The position numbers and the translations under genes are program-made. Shown here in pieces: positions 1-8,058 of a DNA stretch of 28,394 nucleotides (positions are counted from its first letter, which is position 1; every line of letters begins with the position of its first letter). Under the pieces are notes generated by a model. The model ran no database searches and was not told where the DNA came from. It saw nothing but the letters and a program-made list of their open reading frames with translations. The stretch comes from Fimenecus sp964527585 (lineage in GTDB: Bacteria > Bacillota > Clostridia > Oscillospirales > Acutalibacteraceae): NCBI GenBank assembly GCA_964527585.1, contig CAZGPE010000021.1, positions 1 through 28,394 of the forward strand, written 5' to 3'.

Positions 1-371
1 GTGACAACGTAGGTCTTCTACTTCGTGGCGTTGAAAGAAGCGATATCGAAAGAGGTCAAGTTCTTGCAAAACCTGCAACAATTCACCCTCATACTGAGTT
101 TACCGCTGAAGTATACGTATTGAAGAAAGAAGAAGGTGGCCGTCATACTCCATTCTTTAATGGTTATCGTCCACAATTCTATTTCCGTACAACTGACGTT
201 ACTGGTTCTATCGAACTACCTCAAGGCGTTGAAATGGTTATGCCTGGCGATAACGTAAGAATGACTATCAAACTTATCACTCCTATCGCTATCGAAGAAG
301 GTCTTCGTTTCGCTATCCGTGAAGGCGGTAGAACAGTTGGTTCAGGCGTTGTTACTGCAATCAACGAATAA
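1..371 (+). CDS. tuf: Elongation factor Tu, C-terminal part (5' end outside window)
   Basis: EF-Tu is the GTPase that brings aminoacyl-tRNA to the ribosomal A site. Only about the last 122 residues are present, open from the left edge in frame 3 and ending at TAA 369-371. This covers the C-terminal part of beta-barrel domain 2 and all of domain 3. Recognisable stretches are LLLRGVERSDIERGQVLAKP, then GGRHTPFFNGYRPQFYFRTT, VMPGDNVRM and the typical ending GRTVGSGVVTAINE. The TTG at 120 lies inside the domain and is not a start. Codon choice looks biased, as expected for a very highly expressed gene. A strong intrinsic terminator follows, so tuf is the last gene of its transcript, as is common after fusA. 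Identity is essentially certain; only the missing 5' part limits the entry. Confidence 0.98.
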   Translation, partial: DNVGLLLRGVERSDIERGQVLAKPATIHPHTEFTAEVYVLKKEEGGRHTPFFNGYRPQFYFRTTDVTGSIELPQGVEMVMPGDNVRMTIKLITPIAIEEGLRFAIREGGRTVGSGVVTAINE

Positions 372-404
372 TTATTATCAATAATAACTGATAACAATTA
401 AAAT

Positions 405-436
405 AAACTCCCTTATCGGCAACGGTAAGGGAGTTT
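405..436 (+). terminator. Intrinsic terminator of tuf
   Basis: Perfect 11-bp stem AAACTCCCTTA (405-415) with TAAGGGAGTTT (426-436) around a 10-nt loop, followed by a short T-rich tail. It lies 33 bases after the tuf stop codon. Confidence 0.9.
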
Positions 437-460
437 TAGTATATGCGTTTAAGAAAATAA

Positions 461-488
461 AAACTCCCGTAAATGCTTACGGGAGTTT
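461..488 (-). terminator. Intrinsic terminator of the antiporter gene (probably bidirectional)
   Basis: Perfect 12-bp stem AAACTCCCGTAA (461-472) with TTACGGGAGTTT (477-488) and loop ATGC. On the minus strand the stem is followed by a T-rich tail (complement of the A-rich bases 451-460) just past the antiporter stop. On the plus strand it could back up the tuf terminator. Its stem resembles that of the tuf terminator. Confidence 0.85.
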
Positions 489-505
489 CTTGATTTTGTA
501 TGTTA

Positions 506-1696
506 TTATACTGTTTTCGGTTTCCTTTTTTCGTCTTTCGAGAAAAGCATTTTCAAAACAATCGGAGTTGCGATGGAAGAAACCATAATCAGTACAATTA
601 CCGGTGTGAAATATTCGTTTGAAATTATGCCGCATGAAAGTCCTTTTTGAGCGACGATAAGAGCGACTTCGCCACGGGTCATCATACCCACACCGATTTT
701 AATACTGTCGGGAAAACTGAATTTACAGGCTTTTGCGGTAAGCGAACAGCCGATTATTTTGCACAAAAGAGCCACAAGCACAAAGCCTACGGTAAACAGC
801 AGCATTTCACCCGAAAAGCCGTCGATTGAAGTTTTTAAGCCGATGCTTGCGAAAAATACGGGGCCGAAGAGCATATAAGAACTGATGTCCATTTTTTCGG
901 CAATATAATTCGAGTCGTGAATACTGCAAAGAATAATTCCCGCAACATAAGCTCCTGTAATATCGGCAATTCCGAAATATTTTTCGGCAACATAAGCCAT
1001 ACCCAAACAAAGAGCAAGGCTCATAATCGGAATTCGTCTTGTGTGCGGCCACATCTTGTCGGAAAAGCGGAAAATCTTATAAATAATATATCCGACAACA
1101 AAGGCGAAAATAAAGAAAAGAACGGTTTTGATAATTACGGTAATCGGTTTTGTGGTTCCGCCGTTCATACCGACAACGAATGTCAGCACGATAATTCCGA
1201 TTACATCGTCGATGATGGCGGCACTCATTATTGTAGTTCCGAGTTCGGTAGAGAGTTTTCCGAGTTCCTTAAGCGTTTGCACGGTTATGCTTACGGAAGT
1301 AGCGGTGAGGATTACTCCGATGAAAACGGCTTTGTAAAATTCCGGAGAACCCCATGGCGCAACACCGTAAAAGCCGAAATAAAGTAAAGTACCTCCTACA
1401 AGCGGAACGAAAACTCCCGCACAGGCGATTAAAAACGCCTTTAAGCCTGTTTTCGCAAGGTCTTTAAGGTTGGTCTCAAGACCGGCAGAAAACATAAGCA
1501 AAACAACGCCGATTTCCGCCATTTGAGTTATAAAATCGGTTTGATCGACAAGATGAAGCACGCTCGGACCGATTATAAGCCCTGCGATTATTTCTCCTAC
1601 AACTTGCGGAGCTTTGAGTTTTCTTGCGATTATACCGAAAATTTTAGCGGCGATAATGATTATACATAAACTTTTGAAAACAGCGTAAGTTTCCAT
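506..1696 (-). CDS. Cation/proton antiporter, CPA2 (KefB/NapA-like) family, membrane domain only
   Basis: This is a polytopic inner-membrane protein of 396 residues, predicted to exchange Na+ or K+ for protons. It has roughly 12 hydrophobic segments and CPA2 hallmarks: LKAPQVVGEIIAGLIIGPS near the N-terminus, EIGVVLLMFSAGLE, and MTRGEVALIVAQKG near the C-terminus. It ends in a short basic tail with no TrkA-N or RCK nucleotide-binding domain, so it is not a full glutathione-gated Kef channel. I chose ATG 1696 because METYAVFKSL begins the family's first helix and AAAGG lies upstream. The longer reading from 1840 adds 48 residues unlike the family and would include the predicted promoter. It stands alone, divergent from the ABC exporter operon, with its own promoter and terminator. 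The transported ion cannot be told from sequence. Confidence 0.9.
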   Translation of the reverse strand: METYAVFKSLCIIIIAAKIFGIIARKLKAPQVVGEIIAGLIIGPSVLHLVDQTDFITQMAEIGVVLLMFSAGLETNLKDLAKTGLKAFLIACAGVFVPLVGGTLLYFGFYGVAPWGSPEFYKAVFIGVILTATSVSITVQTLKELGKLSTELGTTIMSAAIIDDVIGIIVLTFVVGMNGGTTKPITVIIKTVLFFIFAFVVGYIIYKIFRFSDKMWPHTRRIPIMSLALCLGMAYVAEKYFGIADITGAYVAGIILCSIHDSNYIAEKMDISSYMLFGPVFFASIGLKTSIDGFSGEMLLFTVGFVLVALLCKIIGCSLTAKACKFSFPDSIKIGVGMMTRGEVALIVAQKGLSCGIISNEYFTPVIVLIMVSSIATPIVLKMLFSKDEKRKPKTV

Positions 1697-1763
1697 TGTG
1701 AAGACGACCTTTCTTATATATGATAGAGCCTGAAACGGCATAATGTGTTTTTTACCGAAGAAC

Positions 1764-1792
1764 ATTATACTCTTACAGATGATTAAATGCAA
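1764..1792 (-). promoter_or_regulatory. Sigma-A-type promoter of the antiporter gene
   Basis: On the minus strand, a -35 TTGCAT (1787-1792), a 17-bp spacer and a perfect -10 TATAAT (1764-1769). The predicted transcript starts about 60 bases before ATG 1696. The -35 is a weak match. Confidence 0.55.
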
Positions 1793-1829
1793 ACGAAATA
1801 AGCATTTTCGTAATATTGTATAAGAAAGA

Positions 1830-1858
1830 TTGAAAACCAATAAAAAAAAGAGTATAAT
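1830..1858 (+). promoter_or_regulatory. Sigma-A promoter of the ABC exporter-hflX operon
   Basis: TTGAAA (1830-1835), 17-bp spacer, TATAAT (1853-1858). The start codon at 1900 is about 35 bases beyond the expected transcription start, with GGAG at 1887-1890 as ribosome site. Confidence 0.8.
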
Positions 1859-1899
1859 TATATATCTTGACTTAAAGTAAATATGCGGAGAATATAAAA

Positions 1900-3627
1900 A
1901 TGAAAAAATATTTTACTCTTTACAAAAAACAGTTTATCTTAGGCCCTGCTTTCAAACTTGCGGAAGCGATTCTCGAACTTTTTGTTCCGATTGCCGTTGC
2001 GTCGATGATTGATAAAGGCATAGCACTCGGAGATAAGGCTTATATTTTCAAAATGGGAGTCGTACTTTTTCTTTTGGCGGCTTTCGGAGTCGGCTTTGCG
2101 ATTATATGTCAGTATTCTGCGGCGGTTGCTCAGCAGGGAGTCGGTACTCATTTGAGAAACGATGTTTTCAAGAAAATAAATCTTATGTCAAAAGCGGATA
2201 TTGATAAATTCGGTTCGGCATCTTTAACGACGAGAATAACCAACGATATTACTCAAATTCAGTCGGCGGTTGCAATGCTTATCAGACTTGTTTTCCGTTC
2301 GCCTTTTTTAATTGCGGGATCATTGATTGCCGCAGTAGGTCTTGATGCGAAAATTTCGATAATTTTCTTTGTGGCGGCAATTATAGTAAGCGTTATTCTT
2401 TATTTCATCCTCAGCCGTTCACTTCCGCTTTATGCACAGATACAGAAAAAACTCGACAGAACCGCCTCAATAGTTAAAGACAGCCTCACGGGTGTGAGAG
2501 TTATCCGTGCTTTTTCGAGAACGGAATACGAAAAGGAAAAATTCGAAAAAGCAAATGATGAATTAACCAGAAGAAGCGTAAAAGTCGGAAGGCTTTCCGC
2601 TTTGCTCAATCCGTTGACATTTGCGGTAATGAACACAGCGATAGTTCTTATTCTTTATTTCGGCGGAATTAAGGTAAACACAGGCTCTTTAACTCAGGGC
2701 GAAGTGCTTGCGTTTACAAACTATATGACCCAGATTTTGCTTTCGATAATCGTATTTTCCAATGTTATTGTTATTTTCACAAAGGCCGGAGCGAGTTATC
2801 AGAGACTTAAAGAGGTTCTTGATTATGTACCGAGTATGACCGATGAAAATTCCTGTGTAACCGAAGGCGATTTCAATTATCCGGCAGTAAAATTTAAGAG
2901 TGTAGGTTATTCGTACGGCGAAGCCGACGAAAAAGTTTTGAACGGCGTTAATTTAAGCATCGAAAAAGGAGAAACAGTCGGTATTATCGGCGGTACGGGA
3001 AGCGGTAAAACGACTCTTGTTAATTTGATTATGCGCTTTTACGATGCCGACGAAGGAAGTGTTGAAGTTTTCGGACATAATGTAAAAAACTACAAGTTTG
3101 ATGCTTTGCGCAAACTCATCCATATTGTGCCTCAGGAGAACAGACTCTTTTCCGGTACGGTAAGAGAAAATCTTTTGTGTGCGGATAAAAGCGCAACCGA
3201 GCAAGAGATGTATCAAGCGCTTGAAATTTCTCAGGCAAAAGAATTCGTAGACAAACTTCCGAAAAAACTTGATACCGAAATCAATGAAAACAGTAAAAAC
3301 CTTTCGGGCGGTCAGCGTCAGAGACTTTGCATTGCCAGGGCGTTGCTGGGAAATCCCGCTGTTGTGATTTTTGACGATTCGTCATCTGCGCTTGACTTTG
3401 CGACGGATGCGAAACTTCGCAAGGCAATTCACGAAAAACTCACCGAAACAACGGTTATTATTGTTTCGCAAAGAGTAAATACCGTTAAGAATTGCGACAA
3501 AATCATTGTTATGAACGACGGTGAGGTTTCTGCTGTAGGTACACACAGTGAACTGTATAAAACAAATGATGTTTACAATGAAATTTGTCTTTCTCAGCTT
3601 TCGGAAAAAGAGGTGAACGCACAGTGA
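1900..3627 (+). CDS. ABC exporter half-transporter with degenerate ATPase site (subunit 1 of a heterodimer)
   Basis: 575-residue half-transporter with an N-terminal six-helix type I exporter domain (about 1-310) and a C-terminal nucleotide-binding domain. Walker A is GGTGSGKTT (364-372), the signature is a normal LSGGQ (468-472), and Walker B is VVIFDD with D492. The catalytic glutamate that should follow D492 is aspartate (D493), and the switch-loop histidine is glutamine (Q524, in VSQR). Loss of both residues is the known mark of the non-hydrolysing site in heterodimeric exporters such as TM287/288, BmrCD and LmrCD. The partner gene overlaps it by 4 bases and has the complementary pattern. 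By homology the pair exports drugs, lipids or peptides; the substrate is not evident. The start is ATG 1900 with GGAG 9 bases upstream. Confidence 0.92.
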   Translation: MKKYFTLYKKQFILGPAFKLAEAILELFVPIAVASMIDKGIALGDKAYIFKMGVVLFLLAAFGVGFAIICQYSAAVAQQGVGTHLRNDVFKKINLMSKADIDKFGSASLTTRITNDITQIQSAVAMLIRLVFRSPFLIAGSLIAAVGLDAKISIIFFVAAIIVSVILYFILSRSLPLYAQIQKKLDRTASIVKDSLTGVRVIRAFSRTEYEKEKFEKANDELTRRSVKVGRLSALLNPLTFAVMNTAIVLILYFGGIKVNTGSLTQGEVLAFTNYMTQILLSIIVFSNVIVIFTKAGASYQRLKEVLDYVPSMTDENSCVTEGDFNYPAVKFKSVGYSYGEADEKVLNGVNLSIEKGETVGIIGGTGSGKTTLVNLIMRFYDADEGSVEVFGHNVKNYKFDALRKLIHIVPQENRLFSGTVRENLLCADKSATEQEMYQALEISQAKEFVDKLPKKLDTEINENSKNLSGGQRQRLCIARALLGNPAVVIFDDSSSALDFATDAKLRKAIHEKLTETTVIIVSQRVNTVKNCDKIIVMNDGEVSAVGTHSELYKTNDVYNEICLSQLSEKEVNAQ

Positions 3628-5351
3628 AAACGGTAATCAGACTTTTCAAATATGTTAAACCGTTCAGAAAAAATCTTATAACGGCAATAATAACGGCTCT
3701 CGGCGGAATTTTGCTTTCGCTTTTTGTTCCGATTTTAATCGGTAAAGGAATCGACTGCATAATAGATGCGGGAAATGTTGATTTTCAGGCACTTATTAAG
3801 GTATGTGCGGAACTTTTTGCGGTTGTTATAATTTCGGCGTTGCTTCAATGGATAATGTCGTATAATTCGAATAAACTTTCATATAAAACCGTAAAACTTT
3901 TAAGAGGCGAAACGATAGCGAAACTTAACCGTGTAGGTCTTAAATATATTGACGGTGTACCTCACGGAGATTTGATAAACTCGGTTATTACCGATGTAGA
4001 CATAGTTTCGACGGGACTTTTGCAAGGATTTACCCAAGTGCTTTCGGGTGTTGTAACGATACTTGCGACATTGGTGTTTATGTTTATGATAAACCCGTAT
4101 ATAACGCTTGTTGTTGTTCTGCTTACGCCGATTTCGTTTTTTATGGCATCGTTTATCGCAAAGCGTGCACATTCGAAATATACTCAGCAGGCGAAATTGC
4201 GTGGAAAACTTTCCGGTTATGCTTCTGAAATGATTGACTCGGCGCAGGTTGTAAAAGCGTTTAATATGCAGCAAAGCACCGAGGAAAAATTCGAAGAACT
4301 TAACAGCGAATGGGAAAAAGTCGGTGTTATGGCACATTTCTATTCGGCTCTTACAAATCCTTTGACGAGATTTGTTAATGCGCTTGTTTATGCGGCGGTT
4401 GCGGTATTCGGCGGAATATATGTAATCGGCGGGGCGATTACGGTCGGTGCTTTGGCATCGTTTTTGGCATACTGTTCTCAGTACACAAAACCGTTTAATG
4501 AAATTTCCGCTGTTATTGCGGAATTCCAAAATGCCATAAGTTCGGCGGAACGCATATTTACGGTTTTGGATGCGCCGGAAGAAATCAGTGATGAAAACAA
4601 CCGTGTTCTCGGAAGTGTAAAAGGCGATGTCGAACTTAAAAATGTGGATTTCTCATATACCGAATCCAAAAAATTTATCGAAGATTTGAATCTTTCGGTA
4701 AAAAGCGGTCAGACAATCGCTCTTGTCGGTCCGACCGGATGCGGAAAAACGACTCTGATAAATTTGCTTATGAGATTTTATGAGATAAACTCCGGAAGCA
4801 TCGCTATTGACGGTAACGATATTACCGAAATCACAAGAGAGAGTTTGCACGGTTCGTTCGGTATGGTGCTTCAGGATACTTGGCTGTTTTCCGGCACGAT
4901 TTACGAAAATATCGCATACGGAAAAGTAGGAGCGACCGAAGAAGAAGTTATAGAAGCGGCGAAAAAGGCTCACGCTCACAGTTTTATAAAACGCTTGCCC
5001 GACGGATACGAAACCTTGTTAACGGGTAACGGAGAAAATCTCTCACAGGGTCAGCGCCAGTTAATTTCAATCGCAAGAGTAATGCTTTCCGATCCGCCCA
5101 TGCTTATTCTCGATGAAGCAACTTCGTCGATAGATACAAGAACGGAATTGAGAATTCAAAAGGCGTTTTTGGAACTTATGCAAGGCAGAACCGCATTTAT
5201 TGTCGCTCATAGACTTTCAACCGTAAAAAACGCCGACAGGATACTTGTTATGAAAGACGGCGAAATAATCGAGAGGGGAACACACCGGGAACTTCTTGAA
5301 AAGAACGGATTTTATACACAGTTGTATAACAGTCAGTTTGCGGTGTATTAA
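3624..5351 (+). CDS. ABC exporter half-transporter with catalytic ATPase site (subunit 2 of the heterodimer)
   Basis: 575 residues from a GTG start at 3624, which overlaps the previous stop (GTGA) and has AGAGGTG about 10 bases upstream. An upstream ATG at 3585 would lie inside the preceding gene and add 13 residues unlike the family. It has a six-helix membrane domain followed by a nucleotide-binding domain. Walker A is GPTGCGKTT (from 369), Walker B is LILDE with D497 and catalytic E498, and the switch histidine is H529 (VAHR). The signature is LSQGQ (473-477), not LSGGQ. In heterodimeric exporters the altered signature faces the partner's degenerate Walker site, so one composite site is catalytic and the other mainly binds ATP. 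That matches what is seen here. hflX follows after 9 bases. Confidence 0.92.
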   Translation: MKTVIRLFKYVKPFRKNLITAIITALGGILLSLFVPILIGKGIDCIIDAGNVDFQALIKVCAELFAVVIISALLQWIMSYNSNKLSYKTVKLLRGETIAKLNRVGLKYIDGVPHGDLINSVITDVDIVSTGLLQGFTQVLSGVVTILATLVFMFMINPYITLVVVLLTPISFFMASFIAKRAHSKYTQQAKLRGKLSGYASEMIDSAQVVKAFNMQQSTEEKFEELNSEWEKVGVMAHFYSALTNPLTRFVNALVYAAVAVFGGIYVIGGAITVGALASFLAYCSQYTKPFNEISAVIAEFQNAISSAERIFTVLDAPEEISDENNRVLGSVKGDVELKNVDFSYTESKKFIEDLNLSVKSGQTIALVGPTGCGKTTLINLLMRFYEINSGSIAIDGNDITEITRESLHGSFGMVLQDTWLFSGTIYENIAYGKVGATEEEVIEAAKKAHAHSFIKRLPDGYETLLTGNGENLSQGQRQLISIARVMLSDPPMLILDEATSSIDTRTELRIQKAFLELMQGRTAFIVAHRLSTVKNADRILVMKDGEIIERGTHRELLEKNGFYTQLYNSQFAVY

Positions 5352-5360
5352 GAGGTATAT

Positions 5361-6608
5361 ATGGCATATTACGAAAACACAATTGCTCCCGAAAGGGTAA
5401 TGCTTATTTCGGTAGATACGGGGAGTTTTAATGCCGAAGAGTCTATAGAGGAACTCGAACTGCTTGTAAAAACCGCAGGCGGCGAAGTAGTTGTTTCGTC
5501 AATTCAAAAACTGCCGTCGGTTAATCCGGCAACCTATGTCGGAAGCGGAAGGATTGAAGAAATCAAGCAAATCTGCGAAATGAATTCGATTGATTTGATA
5601 GTAGCCGATGATGAACTTACACCGGCACAGCAAAAGAATATCGAAGTTATAACGGATGTCAGAGTAATTGACCGCACAATGCTCATTTTGGACATTTTTG
5701 CACTCAGAGCCGCAAGCAAAGAAGGAAAACTTCAGGTCGAACTTGCTCAGTTAAAGTATTCAATGCCGTTTTTAATCGGTAAAGGTAAAAGCCTTTCCAG
5801 GCTCGGCGGCGGCATCGGAACGAGAGGACCGGGTGAGAGCAAACTCGAAAGCGATAAAAGATATATGCGCCGTAAAATTTATGCGCTTGAAGAAGAACTC
5901 AGGCAGATTGAAAAGCGCCGTAACACAATGCGCAGCCGAAGAAAAAAGGACGGAATAATATCCGTTGCGATAGTCGGCTATACGAATGCGGGAAAATCAA
6001 CGCTTATGAACCGCCTTACAGATGCGGGAGTGCTTGCGGAAGATAAACTGTTCGCAACTCTTGATCCTACGGCGAGAAAACTGACTCTTCCCAACGGGCA
6101 GGATGTTATGCTCATAGATACCGTAGGTCTTGTAAGACGGCTTCCTCATAAACTTGTCGAAGCGTTTAAGTCGACTCTCGAAGAGGCGAAAAACGCCGAT
6201 TTGATATTAAATGTATGCGATGCATCAAGTGATGAGTGTGCACAGCATCTTGAGGTAACGGCAAATTTGCTTGAGGAACTCGAATGTCAGTCGACACCGG
6301 TTATTTCGGTTATGAACAAGTGCGATTTAGTGCCTGATATTTACGGGCTGTCCGTTATCGGAAAAGCGGTGATGATAAGTGCGCTCAGCGGTGAAGGAAT
6401 TGATACTCTGCTTGAAACAATTGTCGAAATGCTTCCCAAAAACAGAGTGCGAAAAAAATTCCTTATTCCTTTTTCGAAAGGTGGAATAATTGCCGAAATA
6501 AGAAATGACGGTGTTATTCATTCCGAAGAATACACCGCCGAAGGAACCGTTATTGATGCAACGGTTAACATTTTTTATCTTGAAAGCATAAAAGAATATA
6601 TGATATGA
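5361..6608 (+). CDS. hflX: Ribosome-associated GTPase HflX
   Basis: HflX binds the 50S subunit near the peptidyl-transferase centre and splits stalled 70S ribosomes, for example after heat or antibiotic stress. The 415 residues show the N-terminal HflX domain (YVGSGRIEEIK), the glycine-rich linker GGGIGTRGPGESKLESDKR, and then the G domain: G1 GYTNAGKST from residue 206, G3 DTVG from 253 and G4 NKCD at 319-322. After DTVG this protein has leucine where phenylalanine is usual, a mild change. A short C-terminal domain ends the protein. It is the third gene of the ABC exporter operon, 9 bases after the exporter stop, and a strong terminator follows. Co-transcription with a possible drug exporter suggests, without proving, a role in antibiotic or stress response. 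Confidence 0.96.
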   Translation: MAYYENTIAPERVMLISVDTGSFNAEESIEELELLVKTAGGEVVVSSIQKLPSVNPATYVGSGRIEEIKQICEMNSIDLIVADDELTPAQQKNIEVITDVRVIDRTMLILDIFALRAASKEGKLQVELAQLKYSMPFLIGKGKSLSRLGGGIGTRGPGESKLESDKRYMRRKIYALEEELRQIEKRRNTMRSRRKKDGIISVAIVGYTNAGKSTLMNRLTDAGVLAEDKLFATLDPTARKLTLPNGQDVMLIDTVGLVRRLPHKLVEAFKSTLEEAKNADLILNVCDASSDECAQHLEVTANLLEELECQSTPVISVMNKCDLVPDIYGLSVIGKAVMISALSGEGIDTLLETIVEMLPKNRVRKKFLIPFSKGGIIAEIRNDGVIHSEEYTAEGTVIDATVNIFYLESIKEYMI

Positions 6609-6609
6609 A

Positions 6610-6640
6610 AAAACGGCTGAAGAATTTCTTCAGCCGTTTT
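6610..6640 (+). terminator. Bidirectional terminator between hflX and the convergent ireB unit
   Basis: 13-bp stem AAAACGGCTGAAG (6610-6622) with CTTCAGCCGTTTT (6628-6640) and loop AATTT. T runs follow on both strands, and genes converge on it from both sides. Confidence 0.93.
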
Positions 6641-6650
6641 GATTGTTGTT

Positions 6651-6950
6651 TTATTCGGATTTGGGATTTAATGCTCTTGTAAGCCATACATCCGCAATAT
6701 CCATTGCCGCATAAAGTCCCTTTTTCTCGCTTGTTTTAACGATCTTTTCTTTAATGCTGACATTCGGATCCGTATTTACGAGTTGAACGGAAACTTTCGA
6801 AGCAAGATCAAGGTCTCCGAATTCCTTTGAACTGAGAATACGCATCATAATAACATAATCGTCGTTCATATCGCCGTAATATATTGTATTACCGCTTCTT
6901 ACAAGAGGTTTGCCCTTATAAGTTAAAAATTCATTTTTCTTTTCTGCCAT
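6651..6950 (-). CDS. Conserved-looking hypothetical protein, 99 residues, downstream of ireB
   Basis: I do not recognise this family. The protein is soluble and charged, with no signal peptide, membrane segment or cysteine cluster. Its N-terminal part looks like beta strands (FLTYKGKPLVRSGNTIYYGD, then YVIMMRILS). The C-terminal part contains a lysine- and glutamate-rich stretch and ends in a probable helix (AMDIADVWLTRAL). The start ATG 6950 has GAGGTG 5 bases upstream. It lies 13 bases after ireB in the same direction, and the shared terminator at 6610-6640 follows, so the two are very probably co-transcribed. In Bacillus the genes after the IreB homologue yrzL are yrrK (ruvX) and yrzB; neither matches this protein. 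Coding status is well supported by spacing and ribosome site; function is unknown. Confidence 0.8.
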   Translation of the reverse strand: MAEKKNEFLTYKGKPLVRSGNTIYYGDMNDDYVIMMRILSSKEFGDLDLASKVSVQLVNTDPNVSIKEKIVKTSEKKGLYAAMDIADVWLTRALNPKSE

Positions 6951-6963
6951 TGTTACACCTCAA

Positions 6964-7227
6964 TTATCTTTCGGAACTTGATTTGAGATATTCTTTAACG
7001 AGAGTTTGCAAAAGTTCGTCTCTGTCAAGGCGGCGGATAAGACTGCGAGCGTTATTGTGAGTGGTAATATAAGTCGGATCTTCGGAAAGAATATATCCGA
7101 CGATTTGGCTTATGGGATTGTAACCTTTCTCTTGCAAAGCGTTATAAACGGTAAGCAGAGTTTGCCGCATTTGCTCATCGCATTCGTCTTTAATGGAAAA
7201 TTTTATAGTCTTGTTAGGATCTAACAT
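6964..7227 (-). CDS. ireB: IreB-family regulatory phosphoprotein (UPF0297/DUF965)
   Basis: A small cytoplasmic protein of 87 residues. The family core is clear: KTIKFSIKD, then LLTVYNALQEKGYNPISQIV, GYILSEDPTYI, and RSLIRRLDRDELLQTLVKEY. The Enterococcus faecalis member IreB is phosphorylated by the PASTA kinase IreK and restrains cephalosporin resistance; the Bacillus member is YrzL. The family usually sits between alaS and ruvX, which are not visible here. I chose ATG 7227 because an ideal AGGAGGTG lies just upstream. The longer reading from 7251 would translate through that ribosome site. It has its own promoter and is followed at 13 bases by a hypothetical gene. A PASTA-domain pseudokinase is encoded about 15 kb away; any link is only inference. 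Confidence 0.92.
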   Translation of the reverse strand: MLDPNKTIKFSIKDECDEQMRQTLLTVYNALQEKGYNPISQIVGYILSEDPTYITTHNNARSLIRRLDRDELLQTLVKEYLKSSSER

Positions 7228-7263
7228 TTTGCCACCTCCTAAGAAAATCAATATACATTTGCT

Positions 7264-7292
7264 ATTATATACTAATTAAAGTAAAAATACAA
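7264..7292 (-). promoter_or_regulatory. Sigma-A promoter of the ireB unit
   Basis: On the minus strand, a -35 TTGTAT (7287-7292), a 17-bp spacer and -10 TATAAT (7264-7269), placing the start of transcription about 30 bases before ATG 7227. Confidence 0.7.
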
Positions 7293-7309
7293 TAGAATAA
7301 CTCAAAAAT

Positions 7310-7993
7310 TTATTCGTTGATGTAGTCATCGACTATCTGTCCGTCTTGAATTCTGATTACACGCTTGGCCTTGTCCGCAATGCCGTTATCGTGGGTTATG
7401 AGAATAACCGTTCTTCCTTCTTCGTGCAGTCCGTTGAGAATTCTCATTACATCTTCACCGGAACGGCTGTCGAGATTTCCGGTCGGCTCATCCGCAAGAA
7501 TAATCGGTGGGCGTGCCGCTACGGCTCTTGCGATGGCAACACGCTGTTGCTGTCCTCCGGACATTTGCTTGGGCAAATGTGTTAAACGGTGAGAAAGTCC
7601 GACTTTTTCAAGCGCATCAACGGAGAGTTTATGACGCTGTTCCGCCTTCATTCCTCTGTAAACCAACGGAAGTTCGACATTTTCCTGAGCGTTAAGGCTT
7701 GAAATAAGGTTGAAGCCTTGGAAAATGAATCCGATTTGTTTGTTGCGTATTTCGGAAAGCTGATCATCTGTCATATGAGAAACATTTTCTCCGTCGAGAT
7801 AATATTCGCCGCTTGTGGGGACATCGAGAAGTCCGAGCATATTCATAAGGGTTGATTTACCCGAACCGGACTGGCCGACGATTGCGACAAATTCGCCCCG
7901 CTCGATTTTAAGATTTATCCCATCGAGAGCACGCACTTCGTTTTCTCCGGGATTGTATATTTTATAAATGTCTTTTACTTCGATTAGACTCAT
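7310..7993 (-). CDS. ABC transporter ATP-binding protein, MacB/LolD/FtsE-like
   Basis: A 227-residue ATPase subunit of the type that pairs with MacB- or FtsX-like permeases. It contains VRALDGINLKIERGEFVAIV, Walker A GQSGSGKST, Q-loop FIFQGFN, signature MSGGQQQRVAIARA, Walker B ILADEPTGNLDS and the switch histidine in LITHD. All catalytic residues are present. ATG 7993 is chosen because it begins MSLIEVKDIYKIY and has AAAGGCGGTG 7 bases upstream; the reading from 8014 adds only seven residues and would include the ribosome site. No permease gene lies on either side: spoVAC is divergent and ireB is 82 bases downstream. It must act with a permease encoded elsewhere, or may be the remnant of a larger transporter locus. 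I see no hairpin between it and ireB, so read-through is possible. Confidence 0.9.
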   Translation of the reverse strand: MSLIEVKDIYKIYNPGENEVRALDGINLKIERGEFVAIVGQSGSGKSTLMNMLGLLDVPTSGEYYLDGENVSHMTDDQLSEIRNKQIGFIFQGFNLISSLNAQENVELPLVYRGMKAEQRHKLSVDALEKVGLSHRLTHLPKQMSGGQQQRVAIARAVAARPPIILADEPTGNLDSRSGEDVMRILNGLHEEGRTVILITHDNGIADKAKRVIRIQDGQIVDDYINE

Positions 7994-8058
7994 TTTAATA
8001 CACCGCCTTTTCAATAAATTTTATAGTAAAAATTATTATAAATCAATAAATAATTTAT

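Noticed and set aside
917..1387. 156-residue plus-strand reading frame opposite the antiporter
   Set aside because: It lies antisense to a clear membrane-protein gene, has no ribosome site and has asparagine/serine-rich composition typical of a shadow frame.
1697..1840. 48-residue N-terminal extension of the antiporter
   Set aside because: It would include the predicted promoter and looks unlike CPA2 proteins; a family-like start with a ribosome site lies at 1696.
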